Assembly: GCA_002392655.1 (NCBI GenBank)
Contig: DGHK01000063.1
Location: 13,669-59,541, forward strand
Direction: 5' to 3'
Origin: Lachnospiraceae bacterium UBA3850
GTDB lineage: Bacteria; Bacillota; Clostridia; Lachnospirales; Lachnospiraceae
Length of the DNA: 45,873 bases
In this document: in pieces, positions 8,181 through 16,736 of the stretch
Layout of the letters: every line of letters starts with the position of its first letter
Numbering within the stretch: the first letter of the stretch is position 1
The notes under the pieces: model-generated
What the model was told of the DNA's origin: nothing
Databases searched by the model: none
The model's input: the letters and a program-made list of their open reading frames with translations, nothing else
Translations under genes and position numbers: made by a program

Positions 8181-9050
8181 ATGGGAAATAAAAGTAAAGT
8201 GCTTGTGGTTCTGGCAGCAGGACTCGGAAGCAGATTTAAGGGATTAAAGCAGGTACAGGCTGTTGATGATGGCGGACATGTCCTGATGGATTATGCTATA
8301 TATGATGCCATCGAGGCAGGCTTTGATGAAATCGTTTTCATAATCCGTAAGGAATTTGAGGACAGGTTCAAGGAGGCCATCGGAGACAGGATAAGTCAGC
8401 AGATCAAGGTTACATATGTTTACCAGTCTCTGGAGAATCATCCGGGTAGTATAGAGATACCTGAAGGAAGAGTTAAGCCATGGGGAACAACACATGCACT
8501 CTGGAGTGCAAGAGAGGCTCTGGCAGGAAAGAACTTTCTGACTATCAATGCAGATGATTTCTACGGCCGTGGAGCATATAAGTCAGCAGCTGATTTCTTT
8601 GATTCGACAGATGATGAAAGTGCACATGCATGTATATGCTATGATCTGCACAAGACACTGTCAAAGAGCGGTACGGTTAACAGAGGTGTCTGCTATACAG
8701 ACGATGCGGGAATGCTTACAAAGATAGACGAAGTAAGGGATATCCCTTATGAAAATGAATTCCCTGAGGGAACGCTTGCGTCTATGAATCTATGGGCATT
8801 TTCGGCAGGCTTTATAGATGATATGCTAAAAACCTTTGAAGAGAGATTCGTAAAGGGTGTTGAAGCGTCACCACTTAAATTTGAGGAAACCATAACCGAT
8901 GCGGTTCAGGATATGATGAACAGATCTGCAGGAACAGTTAAGTGCATTCTGACAGATGAGACATGGTTCGGAATGACATATATCGAGGATCTTCCTGAGG
9001 TTTGTGACAGACTTAAAAAAATGAGAGAGGAAGGAATATATGTCTTATAA
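8181..9050 (+). CDS. NTP-transferase-domain nucleotidyltransferase (sugar-nucleotide type)
   Basis: This 289-residue protein is a GT-A-like nucleotidyltransferase. LAAGLGSRFKGLKQ near the N-terminus is the nucleotide-binding signature, and ITINADDFYG-type residues near 125 supply the metal-binding Asp pair. It probably activates a sugar phosphate or a related group (such as phosphocholine) with NTP; the exact substrate cannot be read. The ATG at 8181 is preferred over GTG at 8175 because GGGGG at 8171-8175 is then well placed. It lies between an LCP ligase and a small membrane protein, so its product may feed a surface polymer. Confidence 0.8.
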   Translation: MGNKSKVLVVLAAGLGSRFKGLKQVQAVDDGGHVLMDYAIYDAIEAGFDEIVFIIRKEFEDRFKEAIGDRISQQIKVTYVYQSLENHPGSIEIPEGRVKPWGTTHALWSAREALAGKNFLTINADDFYGRGAYKSAADFFDSTDDESAHACICYDLHKTLSKSGTVNRGVCYTDDAGMLTKIDEVRDIPYENEFPEGTLASMNLWAFSAGFIDDMLKTFEERFVKGVEASPLKFEETITDAVQDMMNRSAGTVKCILTDETWFGMTYIEDLPEVCDRLKKMREEGIYVL

Positions 9051-9618
9051 AAAGTCTGCACGTTTTGCGCTTTTAGGATGCTTATTTATGCTTGCATCTA
9101 CCTTCTTTTACTGGAGAAACATATATTTCAGAATTTCTGAGAAGAAGTATACAGGAATAAGTTTTATATCAATTGCACGGAAATGCCTGAAAATAGGCAT
9201 TTCCGGTAGAACCATAGTCCTGCCTATACTGCTTCTTCTTTTTTATGCTGTGGTTATTTTTCTAATAATTGCAGCTATTAAGGACAATATCTCCAAGAAA
9301 CCGTTTTTTTCAAAGTATAAAAAAAGGATAAGAATCGCCATGATACTGGCAACGCTTATCCTGGTTATTATCATGACCAAATCTCCTGTATTCAAGGAGA
9401 GTCTGGAACAGCTCGAAAACATACATATGTCATGGAAGAACTTTATCGATTCAAGTAAGAGCACCTATATGGAAAATGTAGGAGAGATGTTCAGCTACTA
9501 TACAGTAGGTCCTGGATTTGTCGCCTATATCATCGGTATGATATTTTATATCTTTTCCATAGGATACTGCTTTGTGCTTGATACAATAAATGAGGATGAT
9601 GACGAAACCGACGAATAG
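9040..9618 (+). CDS. Small membrane protein of unknown function
   Basis: This is a 192-residue protein with about four hydrophobic segments: near residues 10-28, 57-82, 102-122 and 163-185. A positively charged N-terminus and a very acidic C-terminus (EDDDETDE) frame them. I do not recognise a family. It overlaps the preceding nucleotidyltransferase by 11 bases and has a good GAGGAAGGA site, so translational coupling is likely and a role in the same pathway is possible. A perfect 10-base inverted repeat (GGAAATGCCT/AGGCATTTCC, 9180-9205) lies within the coding sequence. The gene ends three bases before the convergent tyrA. Confidence 0.75.
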   Translation: MSYKKSARFALLGCLFMLASTFFYWRNIYFRISEKKYTGISFISIARKCLKIGISGRTIVLPILLLLFYAVVIFLIIAAIKDNISKKPFFSKYKKRIRIAMILATLILVIIMTKSPVFKESLEQLENIHMSWKNFIDSSKSTYMENVGEMFSYYTVGPGFVAYIIGMIFYIFSIGYCFVLDTINEDDDETDE

Positions 9619-9621
9619 ATA

Positions 9622-10494
9622 TCAGACTCCGTCAACCTCTTCCTTGGCAAGCTTTCCTAAGTGAAGTAATTCATGCAGATACTCTGCATTGCCCTCTTCG
9701 AGGGCTTTTTTATATTCATTGAGATTCTTAATGATCTCATCGAGCTCGAATATGAGATTATCTCTGTTTTCCAGGAATATCTCAGTCCACATATCCTCAT
9801 TCAGCCAGGCAACTCTGGTCATATCCTTGTAGCTTCCTGCCGAGAAGCCCAGATGCTCCTTTGCAGTAGGGCTCTTAATAAATGCATTGGATATGATGTG
9901 CGGCATCTCTGATGTAAATGCAATCATTTTGTCATGCTTCTCAGGAGAGCATACTGTGATATTCTGGAATCTGCATGGACTAAGCACATCCTTTACATAG
10001 TTCTGAAGCTCCGTATCCTCAAGATTCTCAGTGATAATTATCATATATGAATTATCAAAAAGCATACTTGAGCTGTAGTTATAACCGGAAAATTTCTTTC
10101 CGGCCATCGGATGTCCGCCCACAAATCTGAAGCCGTTCTCTGCAGCTATCGCATAGCATTCTTCGCATACGCGCCTCTTAAGACCTCCGGTATCCAAAAC
10201 AAGAGCACCCTTTTTGATATAAGAGCCGTAGCTTTTCAGGAAGTCTATGATCGCCTGATTGTAAAGTGCAAGTATGATAAAGTCGCACTCCGATAGGTTT
10301 TCCTTCGAGAGGATATCGTCCAGAGTTCCGTCCAGTGCAGCAATCTGGCACACATTTGGGTTGGTATCATAGCCCATTAGCTTCGCCTTCGTATTTCTTC
10401 TGAAGGCCTTGGCGAAAGAACCGCCTATCAGACCCAGACCGACGATACCAATTGTCTGTATATCTGTTTTTCTGAAATCATTTACATTTGACAT
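9622..10494 (-). CDS. tyrA: Prephenate dehydrogenase
   Basis: TyrA converts prephenate to 4-hydroxyphenylpyruvate with NAD(P)+, the committed step to tyrosine. The 290-residue protein has the N-terminal Rossmann motif GIVGLGLIGGS (about residues 17-27), DTGGLKR, the conserved GGHPMAGKKFSGY block with the substrate-site His, and the helical C-terminal domain. There is no fused chorismate mutase and no C-terminal ACT domain, so feedback control, if any, would be atypical. A strong promoter lies upstream. No other shikimate gene adjoins it, though a prephenate-dehydratase-like gene lies at 22.9 kb. Confidence 0.92.
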   Translation of the reverse strand: MSNVNDFRKTDIQTIGIVGLGLIGGSFAKAFRRNTKAKLMGYDTNPNVCQIAALDGTLDDILSKENLSECDFIILALYNQAIIDFLKSYGSYIKKGALVLDTGGLKRRVCEECYAIAAENGFRFVGGHPMAGKKFSGYNYSSSMLFDNSYMIIITENLEDTELQNYVKDVLSPCRFQNITVCSPEKHDKMIAFTSEMPHIISNAFIKSPTAKEHLGFSAGSYKDMTRVAWLNEDMWTEIFLENRDNLIFELDEIIKNLNEYKKALEEGNAEYLHELLHLGKLAKEEVDGV

Positions 10495-10542
10495 ATACTT
10501 ATAATCTCCACTTCTAAATACTTTATCGCTTTAATGTAGCAA

Positions 10543-10571
10543 AGTATAACACCTTGTGTTTATTAAGTCAA
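10543..10571 (-). promoter_or_regulatory. Promoter for tyrA
   Basis: On the minus strand: TTGACT (10571-10566), a 17-base spacer and TATACT (10548-10543). It is one of the best sigma-A matches in the window. Confidence 0.75.
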
Positions 10572-10612
10572 TAGTGGTATCGAAAGCTGTTTAATCATTT
10601 CAGCGCGATAAT

Positions 10613-10640
10613 TTGATTGTAAAGAAGCTTTAATTATGAT
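10613..10640 (+). promoter_or_regulatory. Promoter for the exchanger gene
   Basis: TTGATT (10613-10618), a 16-base spacer and TATGAT (10635-10640). The transcript would begin near 10647, which rules out the GTG at 10644 as start and supports the ATG at 10680. Confidence 0.6.
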
Positions 10641-10679
10641 AGAGTGACATCAATGAATTTTAAGAAAAGAGAGCTTAGT

Positions 10680-11627
10680 ATGAAGACAGCATTTGATATC
10701 TTAAAGATCATAATAGGGTTTGTGCTTCTTATAAAAGGGGCCGATTATTTCGTTGACGGCGCATCGGCAGTTGCAAAGAAGCTGGGAGTTCCGGAACTTG
10801 TAATCGGACTTACGATAGTTGCGTTTGGAACAAGTGCTCCTGAGGCGGCAGTCAGCATAAGTGCAGCACTCAAGGGTAATAATGGAATATCCATAGGAAA
10901 TGTAGTCGGCAGCAATATCATGAATATACTTGTGATACTTGGCCTTACGGCAGTCATTAAGACTCTGACAGTTAAAAAATCCGTTATCAGGATAGACCTT
11001 CCTGTGATGGTGACAGCTACCATAGCCATGATCCTGTGGGGAATGCTGGGCGGTAAGCTGTCAAGAATTACGGGAATCATTTTTCTCTTAGCGCTTTTTA
11101 CCTACCTGGTTTATCTGGTATGGTACTCAAGAAATACTGAGACCGATGGAGAAGGTGAAGGCGTCAGAGATATAAAGAACTGGCTTATGCCCATCTTCAT
11201 TATAGGAGGCGTGGCGGCGGTTATACTCGGAAGTAATGTGGCTGTAGACGGAGCATCAAGCATAGCGAAAACATTTGGTGTTTCGGACAGAGTTATCGGA
11301 CTTACGATTATAGCGTTCGGTACTTCTCTTCCTGAGTTGGTTACATCAGTCACTGCTGCAATAAAGGGACACACCGATATAGCTATAGGAAACATCGTCG
11401 GCAGCAATATATTTAACATACTTTTTATTCTGGGAATGACATCCACTATTATAGATCTTCCGTATCTGGCAGAGGGAGCGAACTTTATAATAGATGGATT
11501 TGTTATGCTCGGGGCAGCACTCCTTCTGTATTTTCTAGTTCTTCCCAAAAAGAAGCTGAACAGGGCAGGCGGAATAGTGATGCTTCTTGCGTATACGGGG
11601 TATTTTCTATATCTGCTGTTAGTTTAG
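10680..11627 (+). CDS. Calcium/sodium antiporter, YrbG family
   Basis: This cation/Ca2+ exchanger (CaCA superfamily) probably expels Ca2+ in exchange for Na+ or H+. The 315-residue protein has about ten membrane segments arranged as two inverted halves. Each half carries an alpha-repeat: IVAFGTSAPE with GNVVGSNIMNI in the first, and IIAFGTSLPE with GNIVGSNIFNI in the second. The Glu residues are the expected ion ligands. The start at 10680 follows AAGAGAG and matches the usual N-terminus of the family (MKT...GFVLLIKGADYFVDGAS). It is monocistronic, divergent from tyrA. Confidence 0.93.
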   Translation: MKTAFDILKIIIGFVLLIKGADYFVDGASAVAKKLGVPELVIGLTIVAFGTSAPEAAVSISAALKGNNGISIGNVVGSNIMNILVILGLTAVIKTLTVKKSVIRIDLPVMVTATIAMILWGMLGGKLSRITGIIFLLALFTYLVYLVWYSRNTETDGEGEGVRDIKNWLMPIFIIGGVAAVILGSNVAVDGASSIAKTFGVSDRVIGLTIIAFGTSLPELVTSVTAAIKGHTDIAIGNIVGSNIFNILFILGMTSTIIDLPYLAEGANFIIDGFVMLGAALLLYFLVLPKKKLNRAGGIVMLLAYTGYFLYLLLV

Positions 11628-11681
11628 AGACTGTACAACTAGATATTGTATTTTGATATAGATTATATAGTCCGTTTGTAG

Positions 11682-11687
11682 TATAAT
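11682..11687 (+). promoter_or_regulatory. Candidate -10 element for the CAP-domain gene
   Basis: A perfect TATAAT lies 50 bases before the start codon at 11738. No convincing -35 hexamer sits 16-18 bases upstream. Confidence 0.35.
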
Positions 11688-11737
11688 AGTGTAGTACTTA
11701 TTTGGGGAAAAATTAAACGCTATTTGGAGGTATTTAA

Positions 11738-12913
11738 ATGGGGAATGCTAAGAGATTTCTTCGACGCTTTTCAGCGCTCGTCCTAACGGCAGCTCTTATT
11801 GTCGGGCTTCTCCCGGCTTACAGATTCCGAAGCTATGCAGAGACCGCAGCAACGGTAAATGTCAATATGACCATATGCTACGACTACGCATACGAGGTTT
11901 TGGAGTATGTAAACAAAGAAAGAGTGAAGGCCGGTCTGTGTGAATTGGAGATGGATGATACTCTTGTGAAGGCTGCACTTCAGAGATGTGCTGATTCCTG
12001 CGTAGTAGGAGAGGCATATGATCATTCTGAGATAGATGATAATGTAGCGCATACGAGAGCAAATGGTGACTCCTGCTTCTCAATCTGTTCGAAAGCATTT
12101 GGAGAGAATATAGCTTATGGACAACAGACACCATACAGTGTTATGTACAATAAAAGTGATGATATAGATCCTTACAGCAGTTATGATATGGATCATTCAT
12201 CATGGATGAGATCAATAGGACACAGGAAGAATATCCTGAATCAGAGATGGAGATCAATTGGTATTGCAGTTGTTTATTTCAACGGAAGATACAGATTCTA
12301 CTGGGCTCAGGAATTCAGTCCATACTATGCAGATTCTGAAGATTACAGAACTGACAGAGTTCAGACAACTATGCAGGTTCCTGTATCGGCTGGTGTGTAT
12401 AACAGGCTTGTAAACAGAGGAATACTTGACGGAAGCACAATCAGTACCGGTGATGAAGGTGGCGGTTCTGGTGGAACAACGCCGGTTAAGGGCGAGTGGC
12501 ATAACACTGGCGGCAGATGGTGGTTTGAGCTTTCTGATGGATCATATCTCAAAAATTCCTGGCTTAAATCTAATGGAAAATGGTTTGCATTCGGAGACGA
12601 TGGATATATGATGACCGGATGGAACTTCCTGGAGGGCAATTATTATTACTTCTACGGAAGTGGTGAGATGGCATCTGGAGAATGGATGTCAGGATTCTGG
12701 TTGTCCGGTGATGGATCCTGGACCTACCGACAATACGGAAGCTGGAAGGCCGATTCGTATGGATGGTGGTATGGTGATACATCCGGTTGGTATGCATGTA
12801 ACCAGTGGCAGAAGATTGACGGATACTGGTACTACTTTGACGGCTGGGGCTATATGGTAACTAATCAGTATGTAGATGGTTATTGGGTCGGAGCTGACGG
12901 AGTATGTCAATAA
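11738..12913 (+). CDS. Secreted CAP/SCP-domain protein with cell-wall-binding repeats
   Basis: The 391-residue protein has a signal peptide (RFLRRFSALVLTAALIVGLLP, about residues 6-26). A CAP (cysteine-rich secretory protein family) domain spans about residues 48-200, with the hallmarks HTRANG, FGENIAYG, SIGHRKNIL and YWAQEFS. A Gly/Ser linker follows, then tryptophan/glycine-rich repeats of the choline/glucan-binding type from about residue 250. The last 55 residues, ending in GADGVCQ, closely resemble the end of the transglutaminase-like protein at 19552. Such proteins are wall-attached; bacterial CAP domains have no settled enzymatic role. GGAGG lies eight bases before the ATG. It is monocistronic and ends in a good terminator. 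Confidence 0.9.
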   Translation: MGNAKRFLRRFSALVLTAALIVGLLPAYRFRSYAETAATVNVNMTICYDYAYEVLEYVNKERVKAGLCELEMDDTLVKAALQRCADSCVVGEAYDHSEIDDNVAHTRANGDSCFSICSKAFGENIAYGQQTPYSVMYNKSDDIDPYSSYDMDHSSWMRSIGHRKNILNQRWRSIGIAVVYFNGRYRFYWAQEFSPYYADSEDYRTDRVQTTMQVPVSAGVYNRLVNRGILDGSTISTGDEGGGSGGTTPVKGEWHNTGGRWWFELSDGSYLKNSWLKSNGKWFAFGDDGYMMTGWNFLEGNYYYFYGSGEMASGEWMSGFWLSGDGSWTYRQYGSWKADSYGWWYGDTSGWYACNQWQKIDGYWYYFDGWGYMVTNQYVDGYWVGADGVCQ

Positions 12914-12934
12914 TCAGATAGATAAATATATAGA

Positions 12935-12969
12935 GAACCCGACATATCACATAATGTCGGGTTCTTTTT
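12935..12969 (+). terminator. Intrinsic terminator after the CAP gene
   Basis: GAACCCGACAT (12935-12945) pairs perfectly with ATGTCGGGTTC (12954-12964), followed by T5. Confidence 0.9.
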
Positions 12970-12982
12970 GGGTATAACATAT

Positions 12983-13011
12983 TTGCGATAAAGCGGGATG
13001 TGTGCTATATT
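12983..13011 (+). promoter_or_regulatory. Promoter for the aminotransferase gene
   Basis: TTGCGA (12983-12988), a 17-base spacer and TATATT (13006-13011), 41 bases before the start codon. Confidence 0.55.
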
Positions 13012-13052
13012 GTTGAAAGTATAATGTATAAAGAAAGGACAGGTATCTTCAT

Positions 13053-14348
13053 ATGAAAGCATATGCTGAGATGTCAAAACAGGAGCTGGCTGATGAGATA
13101 ATTGAACTCAGAAAAGAATATAAAAAGTTTCAGGAGATGGATCTTCATCTTGATATGAGCAGAGGAAAGCCCTGCAGAGAGCAGCTTGATCTCTCTATGG
13201 GAATGATGGATGCTCTTAATTCAGAGGCTGATCTGTCATGTGCAGATGGTACAGACTGTAGAAATTACGGAGTACTTACGGGAATAGAGGAAGCAAAGGT
13301 TCTTATCGGTGATATGATGGAGAATAATCCGGATAATATCATAATCTTCGGTAATTCTTCTTTGAATGTTATGTATGATACTATAGCAAGAGCATATACT
13401 CACGGAATCATGGGTAACACTCCATGGTGCAAGCTTGATAAGGTTAAGTTTGTATGTCCTGTTCCCGGATATGACAGACATTTTGGAATAACAGAATATT
13501 TTGGTATAGAGATGATTCCTGTACCTATGACACCGGAAGGTCCGGAGATGGATACAGTTGAGAAGCTGATAACAGAGGATGAGGCTATAAAGGGTATCTG
13601 GTGTATCCCTAAGTACTCAAATCCGACAGGATATTCCTACTCTGATGATACAGTAAGAAGACTTGCCAGACTGCATCCTGCAGCACAGGACTTCAGAATT
13701 TTCTGGGATAATGCATATGGTATACATCATCTGTATGAGGACAGAGAGGACTATCTGGTTGAGATACTTGCTGAGTGCAAGAGAGTCGGTAATCCTGATA
13801 TGGTTTATAAGTTTGCATCAACCTCCAAGATATCATTTCCGGGAAGTGGTATAGCTGCACTTGCAACTTCACCAAACAACATGGAGGATATCCTGAAGCA
13901 GATGAAGCATCAGACTATAGGTCATGACAAGGTTAATCAGCTGAGACATGTGAGATTCTTCAAGGATATTCATGGAATGACAGAGCATATGAAGAAGCAT
14001 GCTGATATCATAAGACCGAAGTTCAAGGTTGTGCTTTCGACTCTTGAAAACAGACTTGGAGGATTAGGGGTTGGTAAGTGGACCAATCCGAACGGAGGTT
14101 ACTTCATCAGCTTTGATTCACTTGATGGATGTGCAAAGGATATCGTTGATAAGGCTAAGAAAGCGGGGGTTATTATGACGAACGCAGGCGCAACCTGGCC
14201 ATACGGAAAGGATCCGCATGACAGCAATATCCGTATAGCACCGACATATCCGAATATCGAGGATCTCAAGATCGCATCTGAGCTCTTCACACTTTGTGTC
14301 AGACTTGTCAGTGCTAAGAAGATATATGATGAGAAGTTCGGCGAATAA
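13053..14348 (+). CDS. PLP-dependent aminotransferase, aspartate aminotransferase-like (Aminotran_MocR type)
   Basis: This 431-residue fold-type I aminotransferase belongs to the family often named Aminotran_MocR, members of which act as aspartate aminotransferases (aspartate + 2-oxoglutarate to oxaloacetate + glutamate). Family signs are LDMSRGKPCREQLDLS near residue 30, the GNSSLNVMYD cofactor-phosphate block, NPTGYSYS, DNAYGIHHL, and the Schiff-base lysine in ASTSKISFPGSG (K259). It has no DNA-binding domain, so it is an enzyme and not a MocR regulator. It is monocistronic, with its own promoter and terminator. Confidence 0.88.
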   Translation: MKAYAEMSKQELADEIIELRKEYKKFQEMDLHLDMSRGKPCREQLDLSMGMMDALNSEADLSCADGTDCRNYGVLTGIEEAKVLIGDMMENNPDNIIIFGNSSLNVMYDTIARAYTHGIMGNTPWCKLDKVKFVCPVPGYDRHFGITEYFGIEMIPVPMTPEGPEMDTVEKLITEDEAIKGIWCIPKYSNPTGYSYSDDTVRRLARLHPAAQDFRIFWDNAYGIHHLYEDREDYLVEILAECKRVGNPDMVYKFASTSKISFPGSGIAALATSPNNMEDILKQMKHQTIGHDKVNQLRHVRFFKDIHGMTEHMKKHADIIRPKFKVVLSTLENRLGGLGVGKWTNPNGGYFISFDSLDGCAKDIVDKAKKAGVIMTNAGATWPYGKDPHDSNIRIAPTYPNIEDLKIASELFTLCVRLVSAKKIYDEKFGE

Positions 14349-14360
14349 GATATAAGTAAA

Positions 14361-14400
14361 AGATGACAGTCGAGATCTGAACTCTGCTGTCATCTTTTTT
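14361..14400 (+). terminator. Intrinsic terminator after the aminotransferase gene
   Basis: AGATGACAG (14361-14369) pairs with CTGTCATCT (14387-14395), followed by a T-run to 14400. The ribosome binding site of the next gene (AGGGAGG, 14401-14407) begins right behind it. Confidence 0.85.
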
Positions 14401-14414
14401 AGGGAGGATATACT

Positions 14415-15173
14415 ATGAAGCCTGATATTGTTTATGAAGATGAGCACATAATAGCCGTTGTGAAGCCTTATGGAGTTCCGACTCAGCAGGATAAATCATA
14501 TAACACGGATATGATCACACTGCTGAAGGAGTATATATATGACAGGGACAATCTGAATGAGGAACCCTATCTGGCGGTCATCAATCGACTTGACAGACCG
14601 GTAAGCGGAATAGTTCTTTTTGCAAAGACCGAGGAAGCTGCCGCAAAGCTTTCTGATATGGTACAGGACAGAGAACTGAGGAAGTATTATCAGGTTGTAG
14701 TCACTGGCTTTTTTGATGATCCCGAGGGAGAGCTTTCAGATTATGTGCTTCATGATAAAAAAACAAATATGACCAGAGTTGTCTCGAAAGAAACTAAGGG
14801 TGCAAAGAAAGCAGAGCTAAACTACGAGGTTCTGGATGAACTCGATACTGACGAGGGTACATATAGCTACCTGCTTGTGGAGCTTCTGACGGGAAGACAT
14901 CACCAGATCAGGTGTCAGATGGCAGCACATGGTCATCCTGTATGGGGCGATACGAAATATGCACCGGCTCCCGGGAAGAGTACCTCCGGTGGAAAGAAGG
15001 GGGCAGGTAAAAAAAGCCCTGCCGGCCGCGGAAAGAACAAGAAGGATAAGTATGAGATAGGACTATACTCTACAAGGATGGAGTTTACTCATCCGATTAC
15101 CGGGGAAGAGGTAGTTCTTCACAGAGAACCCGAGGGCGATGCATTTGAAATAATGGACCAGATGGACTGGTAA
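14415..15173 (+). CDS. RluA-family RNA pseudouridine synthase
   Basis: The enzyme isomerises uridine to pseudouridine in rRNA or tRNA. The 252-residue protein has the family opening IVYEDEHIIAVVKPYGVPTQ, the catalytic block NRLDRPVSGIVLFAKT (catalytic Asp in RLDR; the first residue is Asn where His is commonest) and LLTGRHHQIRCQMAAHGHPVWGD. There is no N-terminal S4 domain. A Gly/Lys-rich insertion (about residues 190-212) lies before the last strand and may add RNA contacts. The target uridine cannot be read. AGGGAGG lies seven bases before the ATG. No promoter is obvious between the terminator ahead and the start, so read-through transcription is possible. Confidence 0.9.
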   Translation: MKPDIVYEDEHIIAVVKPYGVPTQQDKSYNTDMITLLKEYIYDRDNLNEEPYLAVINRLDRPVSGIVLFAKTEEAAAKLSDMVQDRELRKYYQVVVTGFFDDPEGELSDYVLHDKKTNMTRVVSKETKGAKKAELNYEVLDELDTDEGTYSYLLVELLTGRHHQIRCQMAAHGHPVWGDTKYAPAPGKSTSGGKKGAGKKSPAGRGKNKKDKYEIGLYSTRMEFTHPITGEEVVLHREPEGDAFEIMDQMDW

Positions 15174-15179
15174 AGAGCC

Positions 15180-15208
15180 TTTATAAACATAAGGATTTGT
15201 GGTATGAT
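15180..15208 (+). promoter_or_regulatory. Candidate extended -10 promoter for proS
   Basis: TGGTATGAT (extended -10, hexamer 15203-15208) lies about 58 bases before the start codon. The -35 match (TTTATA, 15180-15185) is weak. The leader is too short for a T-box. Confidence 0.45.
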
Positions 15209-15265
15209 GACATAAGTGTCAAGTGAGACAAATACGTGTAATAACAAAGAAAAGAGGAAAGAATT

Positions 15266-16696
15266 ATGGCAGACAAGAAGGTTGAGGCAATTACCTCCAG
15301 AGATGAGGATTTTGCAAAGTGGTATACGGATACCGTTGTTAAGGCTGATCTTACAGGCTACACCAGCGTTAAAGGATTTATGGTTCTTAAGCCGGCTGGC
15401 TACGCTATATGGGAGCTTATCCAGAGTCAGCTGGATAAGAGATTTAAGGAGACAGGTGTTGAAAATGTATACCTGCCGCTTCTTATTCCGGAGAGTCTCC
15501 TTCAGAAGGAGAAGGATCATGTAGAGGGCTTTGCACCTGAGGTTGCCTGGGTAACTCATGGTGGACTTTCAGAGCTTCAGGAGAGACTTTGCGTTAGACC
15601 TACATCAGAAACTTTGTTCTGTGATTTCTATCAGAAGGATATTACATCATATAGAGATCTGCCAAAGGTATATAATCAGTGGTGTTCAGTTGTACGTTGG
15701 GAGAAGGAGACCAGACCTTTCCTTCGTTCCAGAGAGTTCCTGTGGCAGGAGGGTCATACCGCTCATGCTACAGCAGAAGAGGCTGAGGAGAGAACTATAC
15801 AGATGCTGAACGTATATGCAGATTTCTGTGAGCAGGTTCTGGCTATTCCGGTTGTTAAGGGACAGAAGACTGAGAAGGAGAAGTTTGCAGGTGCTGTTTC
15901 TACATACACTATCGAAGCACTTATGCATGATGGTAAAGCTCTTCAGTCGGGAACCAGCCACAATTTCGGTGATGGCTTTGCAAAGGCTTACAACGTTCAG
16001 TATGCAGATAAGGATAATCAGTTAAAGTATGTACACCAGACATCATGGGGCGTAACAACCAGACTTATCGGAGCTATCATTATGGTTCATGGCGATGACA
16101 ACGGACTTAAGCTCCCACCACTTGTTGCACCTACACAGGTTATGATAGTTCCTATCATGCAGAAGAAAGAGGGTGTACTTGAGAAGGCTGATGAACTTTG
16201 TGAGAGACTCAGCAAGGTTGCAAGAGTTAAAGTTGACAAGACTGATAAGTCACCTGGATTCAAATTTGCAGAGTGTGAGATGAGAGGAATTCCTGTAAGA
16301 GTTGAGGTGGGTCCTCGTGATATAGAGAATAATGAGTGCGTACTTGTCAGACGTGATAATGGCGAGAAGATCACTGTAAGCATGGACAATCTTGAGCAGG
16401 AGGTTTCAACACTCCTTGAGACAATCCAGAAGGATATGCTGGAGACTGCAAGAGCGCATAGAGATTCACATACATATGTAGCAAAGAACTGGGATGAGTT
16501 CGTTGATATAGTAAATAACAAGCCAGGTTTCATCAAGGCTATGTGGTGTGGTGAGACTGAGTGTGAAGAGAATATCAAGGCCGAAACAGGTGCAACAACC
16601 AGATGTATGCCATTTGAGCAGGAGAATCTGTCAGATGTCTGTGTATGCTGCGGAAAGCCGGCTAAGAAGATGGTTTATTTCGGAAGAGCATATTAA
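15266..16696 (+). CDS. proS: Proline--tRNA ligase, archaeal/eukaryote-like type
   Basis: ProRS charges tRNA-Pro with proline. At 476 residues, lacking the large editing insertion of the E. coli type, it is the short form found in archaea, eukaryotes and some bacteria, including many Clostridia. Class II signs are visible: motif 2 region [28 protein letters not shown], motif 3 region [22 protein letters not shown], then the anticodon-binding domain and a C-terminal zinc-binding-like domain ([21 protein letters not shown]). It ends with a Tyr residue (FGRAY), typical of this type. Its own promoter is likely; cca follows after 40 bases. Confidence 0.97.
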   Translation: MADKKVEAITSRDEDFAKWYTDTVVKADLTGYTSVKGFMVLKPAGYAIWELIQSQLDKRFKETGVENVYLPLLIPESLLQKEKDHVEGFAPEVAWVTHGGLSELQERLCVRPTSETLFCDFYQKDITSYRDLPKVYNQWCSVVRWEKETRPFLRSREFLWQEGHTAHATAEEAEERTIQMLNVYADFCEQVLAIPVVKGQKTEKEKFAGAVSTYTIEALMHDGKALQSGTSHNFGDGFAKAYNVQYADKDNQLKYVHQTSWGVTTRLIGAIIMVHGDDNGLKLPPLVAPTQVMIVPIMQKKEGVLEKADELCERLSKVARVKVDKTDKSPGFKFAECEMRGIPVRVEVGPRDIENNECVLVRRDNGEKITVSMDNLEQEVSTLLETIQKDMLETARAHRDSHTYVAKNWDEFVDIVNNKPGFIKAMWCGETECEENIKAETGATTRCMPFEQENLSDVCVCCGKPAKKMVYFGRAY

Positions 16697-16736
16697 TCTT
16701 CCGAAGAAAACCGTAAGCATATGAAGGAAGTGACAC

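Noticed and set aside
15174..15265. T-box leader for proS
   Set aside because: The leader is under 100 bases and has neither the T-box sequence nor a terminator.
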